Shown here: positions 34,353 through 43,107 of the stretch, one piece after another
Layout: every line of letters starts with the position of its first letter
Position numbering within the stretch: the stretch's first letter is position 1
Source: DATKJY01 sp964540105
Lineage (GTDB): Bacteria > Zixibacteria > MSB-5A5 > GN15 > FEB-12
Assembly (NCBI GenBank): GCA_964540105.1
Contig: CAZILL010000001.1
Location: 1,240,001-1,304,000, forward strand
Direction: 5' to 3'
DNA: 64,000 nt
Notes under the pieces: model-generated
Seen by the model: only the letters and a program-made list of their open reading frames with translations
Databases searched by the model: none
What the model was told of the DNA's origin: nothing
Made by a program: the position numbers and the translations under genes

Positions 34353-34879
34353 AGCCACGGCCCAGGCTGCTGGCGCGAATAGCGCTCTTTTCCGCCCTGA
34401 TCTATGTCCTGTCGTGGGCAACAGTGTACGTTCCCAATCTCAATCTTATCTTCTTTATCGTCTTTTCGGCAGGATATCTCTGGGGCGGTTTGGCGGGTGC
34501 GCTGGTCGGCGCAGTTGGGATGGGGTTGTGGACAACGTTCAATCCATACGGTCCCGCTGACATCCCAGTGATGCTTGCGCAGGTCATCGGAGCCGCGTTG
34601 GGCGGCCTGATCGGCGCAATCGCCGCTCGATATGACTTGCAGTCGCGCTCCGCGTTCGTGCGATCTTCTCTTATGGCTACGTTTGGAATTGCCTGCACCG
34701 TGCTGTTCTATCTCCCTGTGAACAGCGTCGACGCCTGGGTCTATCAACCGTTCATGCCCCGCTTCGTAGTTGGCCTCGCATGGGCGAGCATTGCGATCGG
34801 CGCAAATGCAGTCATTTTCCCTTTACTATTCGGAGTCCTCCGCGTTCTATACGAAAAGGAAAGTCGCAGAAATGGGTAG
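34349..34879 (+). CDS. ECF-type transporter S component-like membrane protein
   Basis: 176 aa from the ATG that overlaps the preceding stop (ATGA); a longer frame upstream lies inside the protease gene. Five to six hydrophobic helices with ALIYVLSWATVYVPNL, FIVFSAGYLWGGLAGALVGAVG, the WTTFNPYGPADIPVML loop and AQVIGAALGGLIGAIAA, a pattern close to ECF S components (PF07155-like or related), which bind a vitamin in the inner membrane and rely on an A/T module encoded elsewhere. The ligand is unclear. It is translationally coupled to an outer-membrane receptor-like gene. Confidence 0.65.
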   Translation: MKPRPRLLARIALFSALIYVLSWATVYVPNLNLIFFIVFSAGYLWGGLAGALVGAVGMGLWTTFNPYGPADIPVMLAQVIGAALGGLIGAIAARYDLQSRSAFVRSSLMATFGIACTVLFYLPVNSVDAWVYQPFMPRFVVGLAWASIAIGANAVIFPLLFGVLRVLYEKESRRNG

Positions 34880-36857
34880 ACTCAGACTCCTGGCATGTGG
34901 CCTCACGCTCCTTTCGTGTTCGTTATTTGCGCAAGAGGTCGATAGCTCCCATGTCGTCGTCCCGTCTGTTGCCGATACTTCCCAACAGCGCGATTCTACT
35001 ACGGTCCCCGATACGCTCACTGCCGCTCAAAAATTGAAGAGTTTCGAGGAGCGATACAAGGAAACGAAGCGTGCACAGGCAACGATCGGACAGCTCTCCT
35101 TCTTTGACTCACTTGTCGCCCGATTTACTTCCAAACGATTGAGTGTGACGGAAGCGGTTGGGCAGTCATTCTATCACGACGCCGGGGACTATTTTCGCTC
35201 TCACCCCGATTGCTTCACGCTTGATTATCAAGGTGTTCCTATGCGCAAGATCGTCAAGCCGTACGGTCTCGCGGGAAGCCGGCTCGGCATCCTAGCGGGC
35301 GACTTCGGGTTGGAACCATTTGAACACAGCGTCGAACCTGACGGTTCACTGGACATGAACGATATCCCCACGGCCCTCGACAGTGATATCTATGTCTTGC
35401 CCGGTCCCCTCGGCATGGTCTTTGGATCCGGGAATTCTGTGGCTACGCTGTTCTCACGCCCATACTTTGCTCCCAACGGAGATGCCCTCACCGCCCTACT
35501 CGTCGACAAGAGCGGATTCGGTTACTCACACACGCGAGGGCGTTACACACGACAGGTCAGCAGCGGGCGACGAGTAGCATTGGCGATGGACTACCGCAAG
35601 TTGAGTAGCTATGTGTTCCCAAATAGCGACGATTCCTACAACTATGACGGCGACTACTACTCTCCCCTGGGTTCAACGATGGGGTTCCGTGCGGTCGGTC
35701 ATTTGTACAGTCGTAAGGGGACGATAGTCATCAACCCTGTCAACGGCGGCTCGACTATTGTACGCCATCGCTTCGATCGAAACGCGCGATTGAGCTGGAT
35801 GATCCAGAATCAGCCGCATACGGTGAAGTATGAGTTCGGATACAAGTATCGCAAACAGCAATCCCGTCTCGACTCGCGGTATGTCGGGCGGTTCGAGCTG
35901 CGGGGGAAGGGGGTCTTTGCAGCCCGAGAGTGGGCGGGGGGAAAGTCGACAACTATGAAGCTTGATGTGGAAATTGAGAAACTCCAGTACCTCGACGGGA
36001 TCACAACTCACTCGCGAACGGTCAGCGATCTATCGTACTCGCTGGTTCGGTCACGCAGCGACAGCAGTCGCTTCGCTCTGAATCTGGGACAGCGTTCTGC
36101 AGATCGATTCGGCTCGATTCCTCGTCTGAATGTGGCTTATATTCGAGAATCGGAACGGTTCTTCGTGCTTGCCTCAGCTGGGTATGGCGGGCGCGAACCG
36201 TCGCAGGATGAGCTCTATTCACCCCACACCATAGGAGCCTCCCTCTACGGCGGGAGCCTGCATTACGTTGATGAAGGGAACCCAGGACTCAAGCTTGAAC
36301 GCCAGTTGCTCGCGAGCGTTGATGTTGAGTTCGGAGGGGCCGATCGGGCGCTTACGCTGAGCATCGCTACCGGGAAGCTCTTCAATGCGATTCAATGGCA
36401 CTCGCGCAGAACAGGTGATTCCCTTCGATTTTCGCCGATCAATAGAGATGAGAGTTTTGCCACAGTAACCATACGAAAGAAGGTGCGCCTGGCCGACGTA
36501 CTTCGATTCAACGGGGGAGCAAGCTATCACTTCGTAGGAAAGCATCAGAACGACACCGCCTTCTATCAGCCGAATTACCAGCTCTTTTCCGGTCTGGAGC
36601 TGCACCTATACTGGCCGCAGAGACTTCTCCATCTGTTCGGTTACGGAGAGGTGATGTACGTTGGCCCTTATCGGGGATATCAGAAGGAGATCGGCAATTA
36701 TGCTGTCGCGAACCTCAAGCTCTCATTTCAGATGGGACGTTTTCATTTCTTCTACATCTTCCAGAACTTGACTGGCGTGACATTTGAAGCGAGGGATAAC
36801 GTCGTCAATTCCGGCCAGATACGCACGTGGGGTTTCAACTGGAACTTTCTGAACTAG
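34872..36857 (+). CDS. TonB-dependent-receptor-like outer-membrane protein
   Basis: 661 aa from the ATG at 34872; upstream frame lies inside the ECF gene. The signal peptide is MGRLRLLACGLTLLSCSLFA. After a polar linker (to ~85), a reduced plug-like segment appears (~105-205) containing DMNDIPTALDSDIYVLPGP and VFGSGNSVA, echoes of the classical plug end. From ~215 on it is a strand-rich barrel, with the receptor-type GNPGLKLERQLLASVDVEFG and a C-terminal strand WGFNWNFLN. It is cotranscribed with an ECF S component and starts within its last codons, suggesting uptake of the same nutrient. No TonB box was identified with confidence. Confidence 0.72.
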   Translation: MGRLRLLACGLTLLSCSLFAQEVDSSHVVVPSVADTSQQRDSTTVPDTLTAAQKLKSFEERYKETKRAQATIGQLSFFDSLVARFTSKRLSVTEAVGQSFYHDAGDYFRSHPDCFTLDYQGVPMRKIVKPYGLAGSRLGILAGDFGLEPFEHSVEPDGSLDMNDIPTALDSDIYVLPGPLGMVFGSGNSVATLFSRPYFAPNGDALTALLVDKSGFGYSHTRGRYTRQVSSGRRVALAMDYRKLSSYVFPNSDDSYNYDGDYYSPLGSTMGFRAVGHLYSRKGTIVINPVNGGSTIVRHRFDRNARLSWMIQNQPHTVKYEFGYKYRKQQSRLDSRYVGRFELRGKGVFAAREWAGGKSTTMKLDVEIEKLQYLDGITTHSRTVSDLSYSLVRSRSDSSRFALNLGQRSADRFGSIPRLNVAYIRESERFFVLASAGYGGREPSQDELYSPHTIGASLYGGSLHYVDEGNPGLKLERQLLASVDVEFGGADRALTLSIATGKLFNAIQWHSRRTGDSLRFSPINRDESFATVTIRKKVRLADVLRFNGGASYHFVGKHQNDTAFYQPNYQLFSGLELHLYWPQRLLHLFGYGEVMYVGPYRGYQKEIGNYAVANLKLSFQMGRFHFFYIFQNLTGVTFEARDNVVNSGQIRTWGFNWNFLN

Positions 36858-36905
36858 GAACCGCGGCTTGACAGTCCCCCGGTACGATTGCTTATTTCGG
36901 ACATT

Positions 36906-37463
36906 ATGAACCTACGATTATCGCGTTCCACGGCCTACGCTCTTGTCGAAGAGAAGATCGGTGTCAACAACCTCCTCAAACACATTCTGTCCGTTGAGGC
37001 GGGGATGCGGCGGCTCGCGGAGTATTTCAACGAGGATGTCGACTATTGGGGACTGGCAGGCCTGATACATGACCTCGACTACAATGAGACCAAGGAGGAT
37101 GCGAAGCGCCACACGTTTCTTGCTCGGGAGTGGCTCGAGCCATACGCACTTCCGGAAGAGATGTGGCATGCGATCCATGCCCACCCCGGCCATCTGCCCT
37201 GTGCTTCGCGACTCGACTGGGCGCTCTACACCGTCGATCCGTCAACCGGTTTTCTCGTCGCCTGTGCGCTTATGCATCCTCAAAAGAGACTATCGGTGAT
37301 CGACGCCGATTTTATGATCCGCCGCTTCAAGGAAAAGCGATTCGCCGCCGGGGCGACTCGCGAAAATATGGCGGCGTGCAGTGAATTGGGGCTGGAACTG
37401 GATCAGTTCCTTCTATTGGTTCGTGATGGTATGATGAAAATCTCGGATCAACTGGGTATGTAA
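36906..37463 (+). CDS. HD-domain protein
   Basis: 185 aa from the ATG at 36906. The HD motif is GLIHDLDYNET, preceded by the metal-binding His region near LLKHILSVEAGMRRLAEYF and followed by KRHTFLAREWLE and MWHAIHAHPGHLP, fitting a single HD hydrolase domain of the HDIG-type predicted phosphohydrolases. Substrate could be a nucleotide or cyclic dinucleotide but nothing in the sequence decides. It lies 3 bp before the MFS transporter gene. Confidence 0.78.
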   Translation: MNLRLSRSTAYALVEEKIGVNNLLKHILSVEAGMRRLAEYFNEDVDYWGLAGLIHDLDYNETKEDAKRHTFLAREWLEPYALPEEMWHAIHAHPGHLPCASRLDWALYTVDPSTGFLVACALMHPQKRLSVIDADFMIRRFKEKRFAAGATRENMAACSELGLELDQFLLLVRDGMMKISDQLGM

Positions 37464-37466
37464 TCC

Positions 37467-38789
37467 ATGGAAAAGGACACTATCTGGAAGAGAGACGTCC
37501 TGTCCTGGACGCTCTATGATTTCGCCAATACGATCTACTCGATGAACATCGTGTCGTTGTATCTGAAGCGATACATTATTGAAGATCTTCACTACGATGA
37601 CCGTTACTTTGACATCCCTTTCGCAATCTCCATGATTATCGCCGCCGCCCTCTTACCTGCACTGGGAGCGATCTCGGATGTCTCGGCACGTAAGAAAATC
37701 TTCCTCGTCCTGTTCACGGTCACAAGCTGTCTTGCGGTGGGGTTTCTGGCGCTGGTTCCGGCTGGCATGATCATAATCCTGATGTTCCTTTTTGTCATTG
37801 CCAACTTTGCATATGAAGCGGGGCTCCCGTTCTACAACGCTTTGCTTTACTCCGTAGCCGAGGGGGTACAGGCGCGCTTTGTATCGGGTGTCGGGGTAGC
37901 GCTGGGTTATGTAGGGTCAGTTGCCGGCATGGTCATGGTGCTTCCTTTCGTGAGCGGATCGCTCTTCGGAGTCAACTTTCCGTTTGTGACCGGAACAGGG
38001 AAGACCGGAGCGTTTGTTCCTACGGCGATTCTGTTTCTTCTCTTTTCGCTCCCTCTCTTCTTCTGGGTGAGAGAAAAGAAAATCCACGTCTCACAGCCCA
38101 GCAGTTTGCGGAAGGCGTACCGCGATGTCTATTCCTGCCTGCACGATACACGCCGGTATCCGGGCGTCCTCCGCTTTCTGATTGCTGATTATTTTTTCGA
38201 GGATGCCGTTGCCACTGTCATCATCAATATCGGTCTGTACTGTTCACTTGTTCTCGGCATGGCTGACAAGGAAATCACTGTGTTTCTGATCGTGTCAACG
38301 GTGAGCGCTGTAGCGGGTTCTTACGTCATCGGCCTGCTCGCGCGCAAGCACTCGCTGAAGAACCTCCTATATGCGATCATGTTTAGCTGGGTGGCCGCTC
38401 TCCTGCTTTTCACGTTCAGCGACAATCCGACAGTCGTCTGGACTCTTGGCTCGTTCGTGGGGATCCTTCTTGGAGGACTCTGGACAACGTCGCGCCCATT
38501 CCTGGCAGAACTTGTTCCGCGTGAGGAGCTCGGGCGGTTCTTTGGCGTGTTCTCCCTCTCTGGCCGGGCGGCTGCGGTTATAGGTCCGCTCGTCTGGACC
38601 TCCGTCGTCTATCTGCTGCGTCCTGAGCGACCCATCGGTCGCTGGCTGTCGTCGACCCTCAATCTTGACTCTGCGGACGCGGGCAAACTCCCGTACCGGG
38701 CGGCTGTCCTGTCCCTGAGCCTCATGGTCTGCGTGGGGTTGTTTGTCTTTCGTAAAGTGCCACACACGAGGGTGACCGTTCATGGGTAA
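37467..38789 (+). CDS. MFS transporter of the UMF1/Atg22-like family
   Basis: 440 aa with about twelve transmembrane helices. The N-terminus VLSWTLYDFANTIYSMNIV is diagnostic of the UMF1 (Atg22-like) branch of the major facilitator superfamily, and the MFS loop-2 motif appears as ALGAISDVSARKKIFL. A second DxxGRxx-like loop with VAGSYVIGLLARKHSLKN is in the C-terminal half. The family is often thought to move amino acids or peptides' breakdown products, but no substrate is known. The stop overlaps the following PHP-like gene by 8 bp. Confidence 0.86.
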   Translation: MEKDTIWKRDVLSWTLYDFANTIYSMNIVSLYLKRYIIEDLHYDDRYFDIPFAISMIIAAALLPALGAISDVSARKKIFLVLFTVTSCLAVGFLALVPAGMIIILMFLFVIANFAYEAGLPFYNALLYSVAEGVQARFVSGVGVALGYVGSVAGMVMVLPFVSGSLFGVNFPFVTGTGKTGAFVPTAILFLLFSLPLFFWVREKKIHVSQPSSLRKAYRDVYSCLHDTRRYPGVLRFLIADYFFEDAVATVIINIGLYCSLVLGMADKEITVFLIVSTVSAVAGSYVIGLLARKHSLKNLLYAIMFSWVAALLLFTFSDNPTVVWTLGSFVGILLGGLWTTSRPFLAELVPREELGRFFGVFSLSGRAAAVIGPLVWTSVVYLLRPERPIGRWLSSTLNLDSADAGKLPYRAAVLSLSLMVCVGLFVFRKVPHTRVTVHG

Positions 38790-39828
38790 ACGCGTTGACG
38801 ATTGGTATCACTACGGTGGCGTGATTCATGTGCACACAACCGAGTCCGACGGCACCAAGACGCTCGAGGAGGTGGCTGCCATCGGCCAGTCGGTCGGACT
38901 GGACTTCATGATGTTCACCGACCACATGACGCTCTCAAACCGCGAGGCCGGTAAAGAAGGGTTCTACGGCAGCACACACGTAAGCATCGGCTACGAACAC
39001 AATGATCCCGAGGACAACAATCACTACCTGATCTTCGGTTCTCCCAGAGTGTATCCAGCCGATATGCCGGTCAAGGAGTATGTTGCCGCTTCGACCGCGG
39101 ACAAGGCGCTTGGGATCATCGCGCACCCCGACGAAGTCCGCGACCGGCAGGGGAAGTATCCCCCTTTTCCCTGGACCGATTGGTCAGCAGTCGGATATGA
39201 TGGTATAGAACTGTGGAACCAGATGTCGGAATGGATGGAACGCCTGGGACCGTACAATCAACTTGCAATGGCGTTCTCACCTCGAAAGTCAATGGTGGGG
39301 CCGACCGAGCGGCTGCTCAAGCAGTGGGATGAAATCAGTCTCAGTCAGAAGTGTGTGGGTGTAGCGAGTGTCGACGCCCACGCGTTTCCAATCAAAGTAG
39401 GGCCGTTCACTGTTGAGATTTTCCCATACAAAGTGCACTTTCGGTCGTTGCGGAGCTACGTTGTGCTTGATCAACCGCTGTCGAGCGACTTTGCCGAGGC
39501 CAGGGCGGAGATCCACCAGGCGATGCGGCAATGCCGCGTGTTTTTCGGAAACCTACGCTGGGGGGATCCCCTCGGACTTGTATTTTACGCCGACAACGGG
39601 TATGAACGGGTCCCGTCGGGCGGCACGCTGGCGAGGTCGCCCAATCTTCGGCTTGTGATCAAGCTGCCGTCAAAGGCTGTCATAACACTCGTCAGAAATG
39701 GTGAAAAGGTGCTGAGTACTGCTGCACGAGAGGCAACCTACGAAGTATCGAAACCGGGTCTCTATCGTCTTGAGGCACACAAGCACGGCAAGGGCTGGAT
39801 CTTCACCAACCACATTCGCATCGAGTAG
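38782..39828 (+). CDS. PHP-domain-like hydrolase
   Basis: 348 aa; starts within the last codons of the MFS gene. The PHP-like motifs are GVIHVHTTESDGTKTLEE, FMMFTDHMTLSN, IIAHPDEVRD and VASVDAHAFPIKVG, so the metal ligands are conserved and the fold is likely polymerase-and-histidinol-phosphatase type. A ~60-residue C-terminal beta domain (SGGTLARSPNLRLVIKLPS...) resembles the tail of the CehA-like PHP hydrolases. Unlike the PHP protein at 31364, it has no inserted domain. The substrate is unknown. Confidence 0.8.
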   Translation: MGKRVDDWYHYGGVIHVHTTESDGTKTLEEVAAIGQSVGLDFMMFTDHMTLSNREAGKEGFYGSTHVSIGYEHNDPEDNNHYLIFGSPRVYPADMPVKEYVAASTADKALGIIAHPDEVRDRQGKYPPFPWTDWSAVGYDGIELWNQMSEWMERLGPYNQLAMAFSPRKSMVGPTERLLKQWDEISLSQKCVGVASVDAHAFPIKVGPFTVEIFPYKVHFRSLRSYVVLDQPLSSDFAEARAEIHQAMRQCRVFFGNLRWGDPLGLVFYADNGYERVPSGGTLARSPNLRLVIKLPSKAVITLVRNGEKVLSTAAREATYEVSKPGLYRLEAHKHGKGWIFTNHIRIE

Positions 39829-39846
39829 AGAGGGCAGCGGAGGAGA

Positions 39847-40254
39847 ATGTTCGTTGACGTCATAAATCTCTCTGCCACAAAGCGTGGTCCCCTCACGAAC
39901 CAGACCATGATCGACAAACTCCAGGGAAAATTCGTCATCATAAAAGGACCGAGCCTCATTGCCATCGTTTTTGGGAGTATTGAAGAGTTTCCGTATCACG
40001 CCAATCTGGCGGAGCGGTTCTGCCAAACCAAAGGTCTCTCGTGCCAATGGCAAACTCGCCCCGACAAGCTCAGCATCAGTGAGGAGGGGTATAGCATCGA
40101 CGGTGGGGGAACGGTCGAACTTGACAGCCGAAGGGAGACAGTGAAATTCTCTGGAGCTTCAAAGGCCTACGGACCGTTCAGCATTGAGAATCTGAAGGCT
40201 GTGGTCGATGAGCACCCGCAATTCCTGCGCTTCCAGGTCAGCATCATCGCCTGA
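39847..40254 (+). CDS. conserved-looking protein of unknown function
   Basis: 135 aa. A strong ribosome site (GCGGAGGAG) stands 1-2 bases from the ATG, and the codon use is like that of its neighbours, which supports a real gene. It starts MFVDVINLSATKRGP and has a central CQTKGLSCQWQTRPDKL, then alternating strands; no signal peptide or membrane segment. I do not recognise a family. It ends the long run of closely spaced genes; the nuo promoter region follows. Confidence 0.55.
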   Translation: MFVDVINLSATKRGPLTNQTMIDKLQGKFVIIKGPSLIAIVFGSIEEFPYHANLAERFCQTKGLSCQWQTRPDKLSISEEGYSIDGGGTVELDSRRETVKFSGASKAYGPFSIENLKAVVDEHPQFLRFQVSIIA

Positions 40255-40330
40255 GTCAGGCCCAGAGAATGTGACAACGGTAGCAATCTTGCAGCTATCG
40301 ACGGGAACTATCTCATGATGGCAGCATTCT

Positions 40331-40342
40331 AACTAATTAGTT
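40331..40342. repeat. 12-bp perfect palindrome upstream of nuoA
   Basis: AACTAATTAGTT is perfectly self-complementary and lies about 85 bp upstream of the predicted nuo -35. It may be an operator or chance in an AT-rich patch. Nothing else was seen in the 243-bp gap besides this and the promoter. Confidence 0.3.
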
Positions 40343-40424
40343 GGCAATGGCATGTTACTAAGCAGAACGCTTATATTCCAGGTCTTGATGCAAGAAGAAT
40401 GGATAATACCTCACGAAAAACATG

Positions 40425-40453
40425 TTGACTTTGGTTGCTGACGTGACTAAAGT
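40425..40453 (+). promoter_or_regulatory. likely promoter of the nuo operon
   Basis: TTGACT (40425-40430; 5/6) and TAAAGT (40448-40453; 4/6) with a 17-bp spacer, about 45 bp upstream of nuoA. It is the best candidate in the 243-bp gap. Confidence 0.5.
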
Positions 40454-40497
40454 ACTCGGGATTTTTTTGCATTCGTGTGGCACAATTTGGAGTGGTG

Positions 40498-40854
40498 ATG
40501 TTTGAGACTTTTTATCCGATTCTCTTTCTGCTTCTTTTTGCGCTCTTTCTCGCCCTGGTGCTGACGTTTCTGTCAGTGTACATAGGCCGGAGGACGAAGC
40601 TGGGGCGTAAAGGACAGGCATACGAGTGCGGCATGGAGCCTGTGGGGACGACCCGCGAGCCGGTGCCGGTCAAGTTCTTCCTCGTGGCGATCTCATTCAT
40701 CTTGTTTGACATAGAGGTCATCTTTCTTCTCCCGTGGGCGGTTGTAGCGCGAGATCTTGGGATGTTTGGTTTCGTGTCCATTCTTGCTTTTGCCGGGCTA
40801 ATACTAATCGGCTATATCTATGAACTGAGCAGAGGGGCGTTGAAGTGGGATTAG
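40498..40854 (+). CDS. nuoA: NADH-quinone oxidoreductase subunit A
   Basis: 118 aa; the ATG at 40498 follows GGAG, and an earlier GTG at 40477 would add seven residues. Three transmembrane helices with the family motif AYECGMEPVGTTREPVPVKF in the first loop and LFDIEVIFLLPWA in the second helix. It is part of the membrane arm near the quinone site. First gene of the 14-gene complex I operon; its 3' end overlaps nuoB by 10 bp. Confidence 0.93.
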   Translation: MFETFYPILFLLLFALFLALVLTFLSVYIGRRTKLGRKGQAYECGMEPVGTTREPVPVKFFLVAISFILFDIEVIFLLPWAVVARDLGMFGFVSILAFAGLILIGYIYELSRGALKWD

Positions 40855-41348
40855 AAGACAGAATTCCCGATTCGATAATCCTCACTACCCTCGACAAGAT
40901 GGTCAACTGGGCGCACAAACGTTCGATGTGGCCGCTCGGGTTCGGGCTGGCTTGTTGTGCGATTGAGATGATCTCGACGTTCGCGTCGCATTTTGATCTG
41001 TCTCGCTATGGCATGGAAGTGATGCGGCCGTCTCCTCGGCAGGCGGATCTCATGATCGTCGCCGGTCGGGTTTCTATGAAGATGGCCCCGGTGGTCCGCA
41101 CTCTCTACGAGCAAATGCCAAATCCGAAGTGGGTGATCTCTATGGGAGCTTGCGCATCGTGCGGAGGAGTGTTCAACAACTACGCGGTGCTTCAGGGGGT
41201 GGACCGCATCATACCGGTGGATGTCTATGTGCCGGGATGTCCCCCCCGGCCGGAACAGCTGATGGATGGCATTCTCAAGTTGCAGGAGAAGATCGCAAAG
41301 GAGTCACTGAGAGACAAACGAGAAGAGTGGGGCAGAGTCACGGCCTGA
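40845..41348 (+). CDS. nuoB: NADH-quinone oxidoreductase subunit B
   Basis: 167 aa with a GTG start inside the end of nuoA. Ligands of cluster N2 are present: GLACCAIEMI (tandem Cys), CASCGGVFNN and VPGCPPRPE. It sits at the junction of the peripheral and membrane arms and passes electrons to quinone. The 65 bp to nuoC is the widest gap in the operon and holds a possible weak promoter (TTGACA at 41367). Confidence 0.94.
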   Translation: MGLEDRIPDSIILTTLDKMVNWAHKRSMWPLGFGLACCAIEMISTFASHFDLSRYGMEVMRPSPRQADLMIVAGRVSMKMAPVVRTLYEQMPNPKWVISMGACASCGGVFNNYAVLQGVDRIIPVDVYVPGCPPRPEQLMDGILKLQEKIAKESLRDKREEWGRVTA

Positions 41349-41413
41349 CATTCTCATTCGATTATGTTGACAGTCTTTCGGTCAGGTTGGGATTGTGATT
41401 TTTTGAACAAAGC

Positions 41414-41935
41414 ATGAGTTTTCAAGATCAAATTCGGGATTTCCTGACCTCCCAATTTCCCGACGCGCTACTGCGAGAGGAGAATTTCCGCGCTCAGCAG
41501 TCATTCGTTGTAAGGCCAGAGAGAATGCTTGATATCTGCATGGCGCTTTGGCAACAGACAGACCTCGACGTTAAGTACCTCGCCGATATTACCTCAGTTG
41601 ACTGGCTCGGGTATGAAACTGAGATGGGCGGCCGCTTTGAAGTTGTCTGCAATCTGTACTCGCTCTCACATCAATCACGATTTTTCCTGAGAGCAATTCT
41701 TCCCGGCGACAATCCAACAGTGCCGAGCCTAACGCCGATCTGGAACAGCGCGAACTGGCTGGAACGCGAGGTCTGGGACATGATGGGGATAGAGTTCGTC
41801 GGTCACCCGGATTTGACCAAGATTCTCACGCCCGATGATCTTGAGGGACATCCCCTTCGCAGGGACTATCCGTTGACCTACGAGCAGCCGGTATTCACTT
41901 GGAACAAGGATGACCCGCCCGAGGTGATCAGGTAA
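41414..41935 (+). CDS. nuoC: NADH-quinone oxidoreductase subunit C
   Basis: 173 aa, the stand-alone 30-kDa subunit. Conserved signature EREVWDMMGIEFVGHPDL and ILTPDDLEGHPLRRDYPL. The subunit contacts NuoD and NuoB in the hydrophilic arm. No strong ribosome site is seen. Its last base is the first base of nuoD (1-bp overlap TAATG). Confidence 0.93.
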   Translation: MSFQDQIRDFLTSQFPDALLREENFRAQQSFVVRPERMLDICMALWQQTDLDVKYLADITSVDWLGYETEMGGRFEVVCNLYSLSHQSRFFLRAILPGDNPTVPSLTPIWNSANWLEREVWDMMGIEFVGHPDLTKILTPDDLEGHPLRRDYPLTYEQPVFTWNKDDPPEVIR

Positions 41936-43107
41936 TGGCAGAGAGCAAGACGGTCACCATCAATATGGGCCCCCAGCACCCGTCAACCCACGGGGTGCTG
42001 CGCGTTGAACTGGAGCTTGACGGAGAAACAGTGGTTAGGGCCCGTCCGATTGTCGGTTACCTTCATACCGGCATCGAAAAAACTATGGAATCGAAGTTGT
42101 ACTATAAAGCCCTGCCCTGTACTGATCGCATGGACTATCTCGCCCCAATGTCAAACAACCTCGGGTATTGCCTCGCGGTCGAAAAATTGATGGACATCGA
42201 CGTTCCGGAGAAAGTGAAGTGGGCACGAGTCTGTCTGGCAGAATTGACCCGAATCAATTCCCACCTCGTGTGGTTGGGAACTCATGCACTTGATCTTGGC
42301 GCCATGTCCATGTTACTCTACGCTTTTCGAGAACGAGAACTCATTGTAGACGTTTATGAAGCCTGTGGTGGCCAGCGCATGATGACCAGCTACATCCGAA
42401 TCGGCGGTCTGGCGCATGAACTCCCCAAGGATTTCGACAAAAAGATCCGTCACATTCTCAAGGCCATACCGCAGGGGTTGAAGGATTACGAGACCCTGCT
42501 GACCGACAACGAGATTTTCATCAGTCGTACCAGGGGCGTGGCCGTCATCTCCGCCGCTGATGCCATCAATTGGTCGCTCTCGGGGCCGATGCTGCGCGGA
42601 AGTGGCGTCAAGCATGATCTGAGGAAAGCAAATCCATACAGTGCGTACGAGAAATTCGATTTCGACATTGCTTTTGGTACCCATGGAGACGCCTACGATC
42701 GTTATAAGCTTCGCCTCGAAGAAATCCGCCAGTCGCTCAGAATAATCCAGCAGGCAATCGACGGCATGCCGGAAGGACCATATCGAGCACATGTGCCCGG
42801 GGTTGTGTTGCCTCCCAAAGAGGACGTTCTGCACAAAATGGAAGCCATGATCTTTCACTTCAAGATCGTTACCGAAGGGTTCAAGTCCCCAAAAGGAGCC
42901 GTGTACCAAGCAATTGAGTCTCCCAAAGGGGAACTCGGATTCTATATTTCATCCGACGGAACCAATCGACCGAATCGGATTCGTGTCCGGCCGCCATCGT
43001 TTATCAATCTCGCGGCGCTTCCAGCGCTGTGCGAGGGGCGTCTGTTCGCTGATGTAGTCTGCAGCATCGGCTCAATCGACATCGTGCTCGGAGAGGTGGA
43101 CCGATGA
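41935..43107 (+). CDS. nuoD: NADH-quinone oxidoreductase subunit D
   Basis: 390 aa. The 49-kDa-type subunit shows NMGPQHPSTHGVLRVELEL at the start, YLHTGIEKTMESK, DRMDYLAPM, and a C-terminal FINLAALPALCEGRLFADVV with GSIDIVLGEVDR. Together with NuoB it forms the quinone-reduction chamber; the His in GPQHPSTHG is the conserved quinone-site residue. Separate NuoC and NuoD is the ancestral arrangement. A 4-bp overlap joins it to nuoE. Confidence 0.94.
   Translation: MAESKTVTINMGPQHPSTHGVLRVELELDGETVVRARPIVGYLHTGIEKTMESKLYYKALPCTDRMDYLAPMSNNLGYCLAVEKLMDIDVPEKVKWARVCLAELTRINSHLVWLGTHALDLGAMSMLLYAFRERELIVDVYEACGGQRMMTSYIRIGGLAHELPKDFDKKIRHILKAIPQGLKDYETLLTDNEIFISRTRGVAVISAADAINWSLSGPMLRGSGVKHDLRKANPYSAYEKFDFDIAFGTHGDAYDRYKLRLEEIRQSLRIIQQAIDGMPEGPYRAHVPGVVLPPKEDVLHKMEAMIFHFKIVTEGFKSPKGAVYQAIESPKGELGFYISSDGTNRPNRIRVRPPSFINLAALPALCEGRLFADVVCSIGSIDIVLGEVDR

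Noticed and set aside
41349..41413. Internal promoter between nuoB and nuoC
   Set aside because: TTGACA is present at 41367-41372, but the matching -10 (GATTGT at 18-bp spacing) is poor, so it is not listed as a feature.
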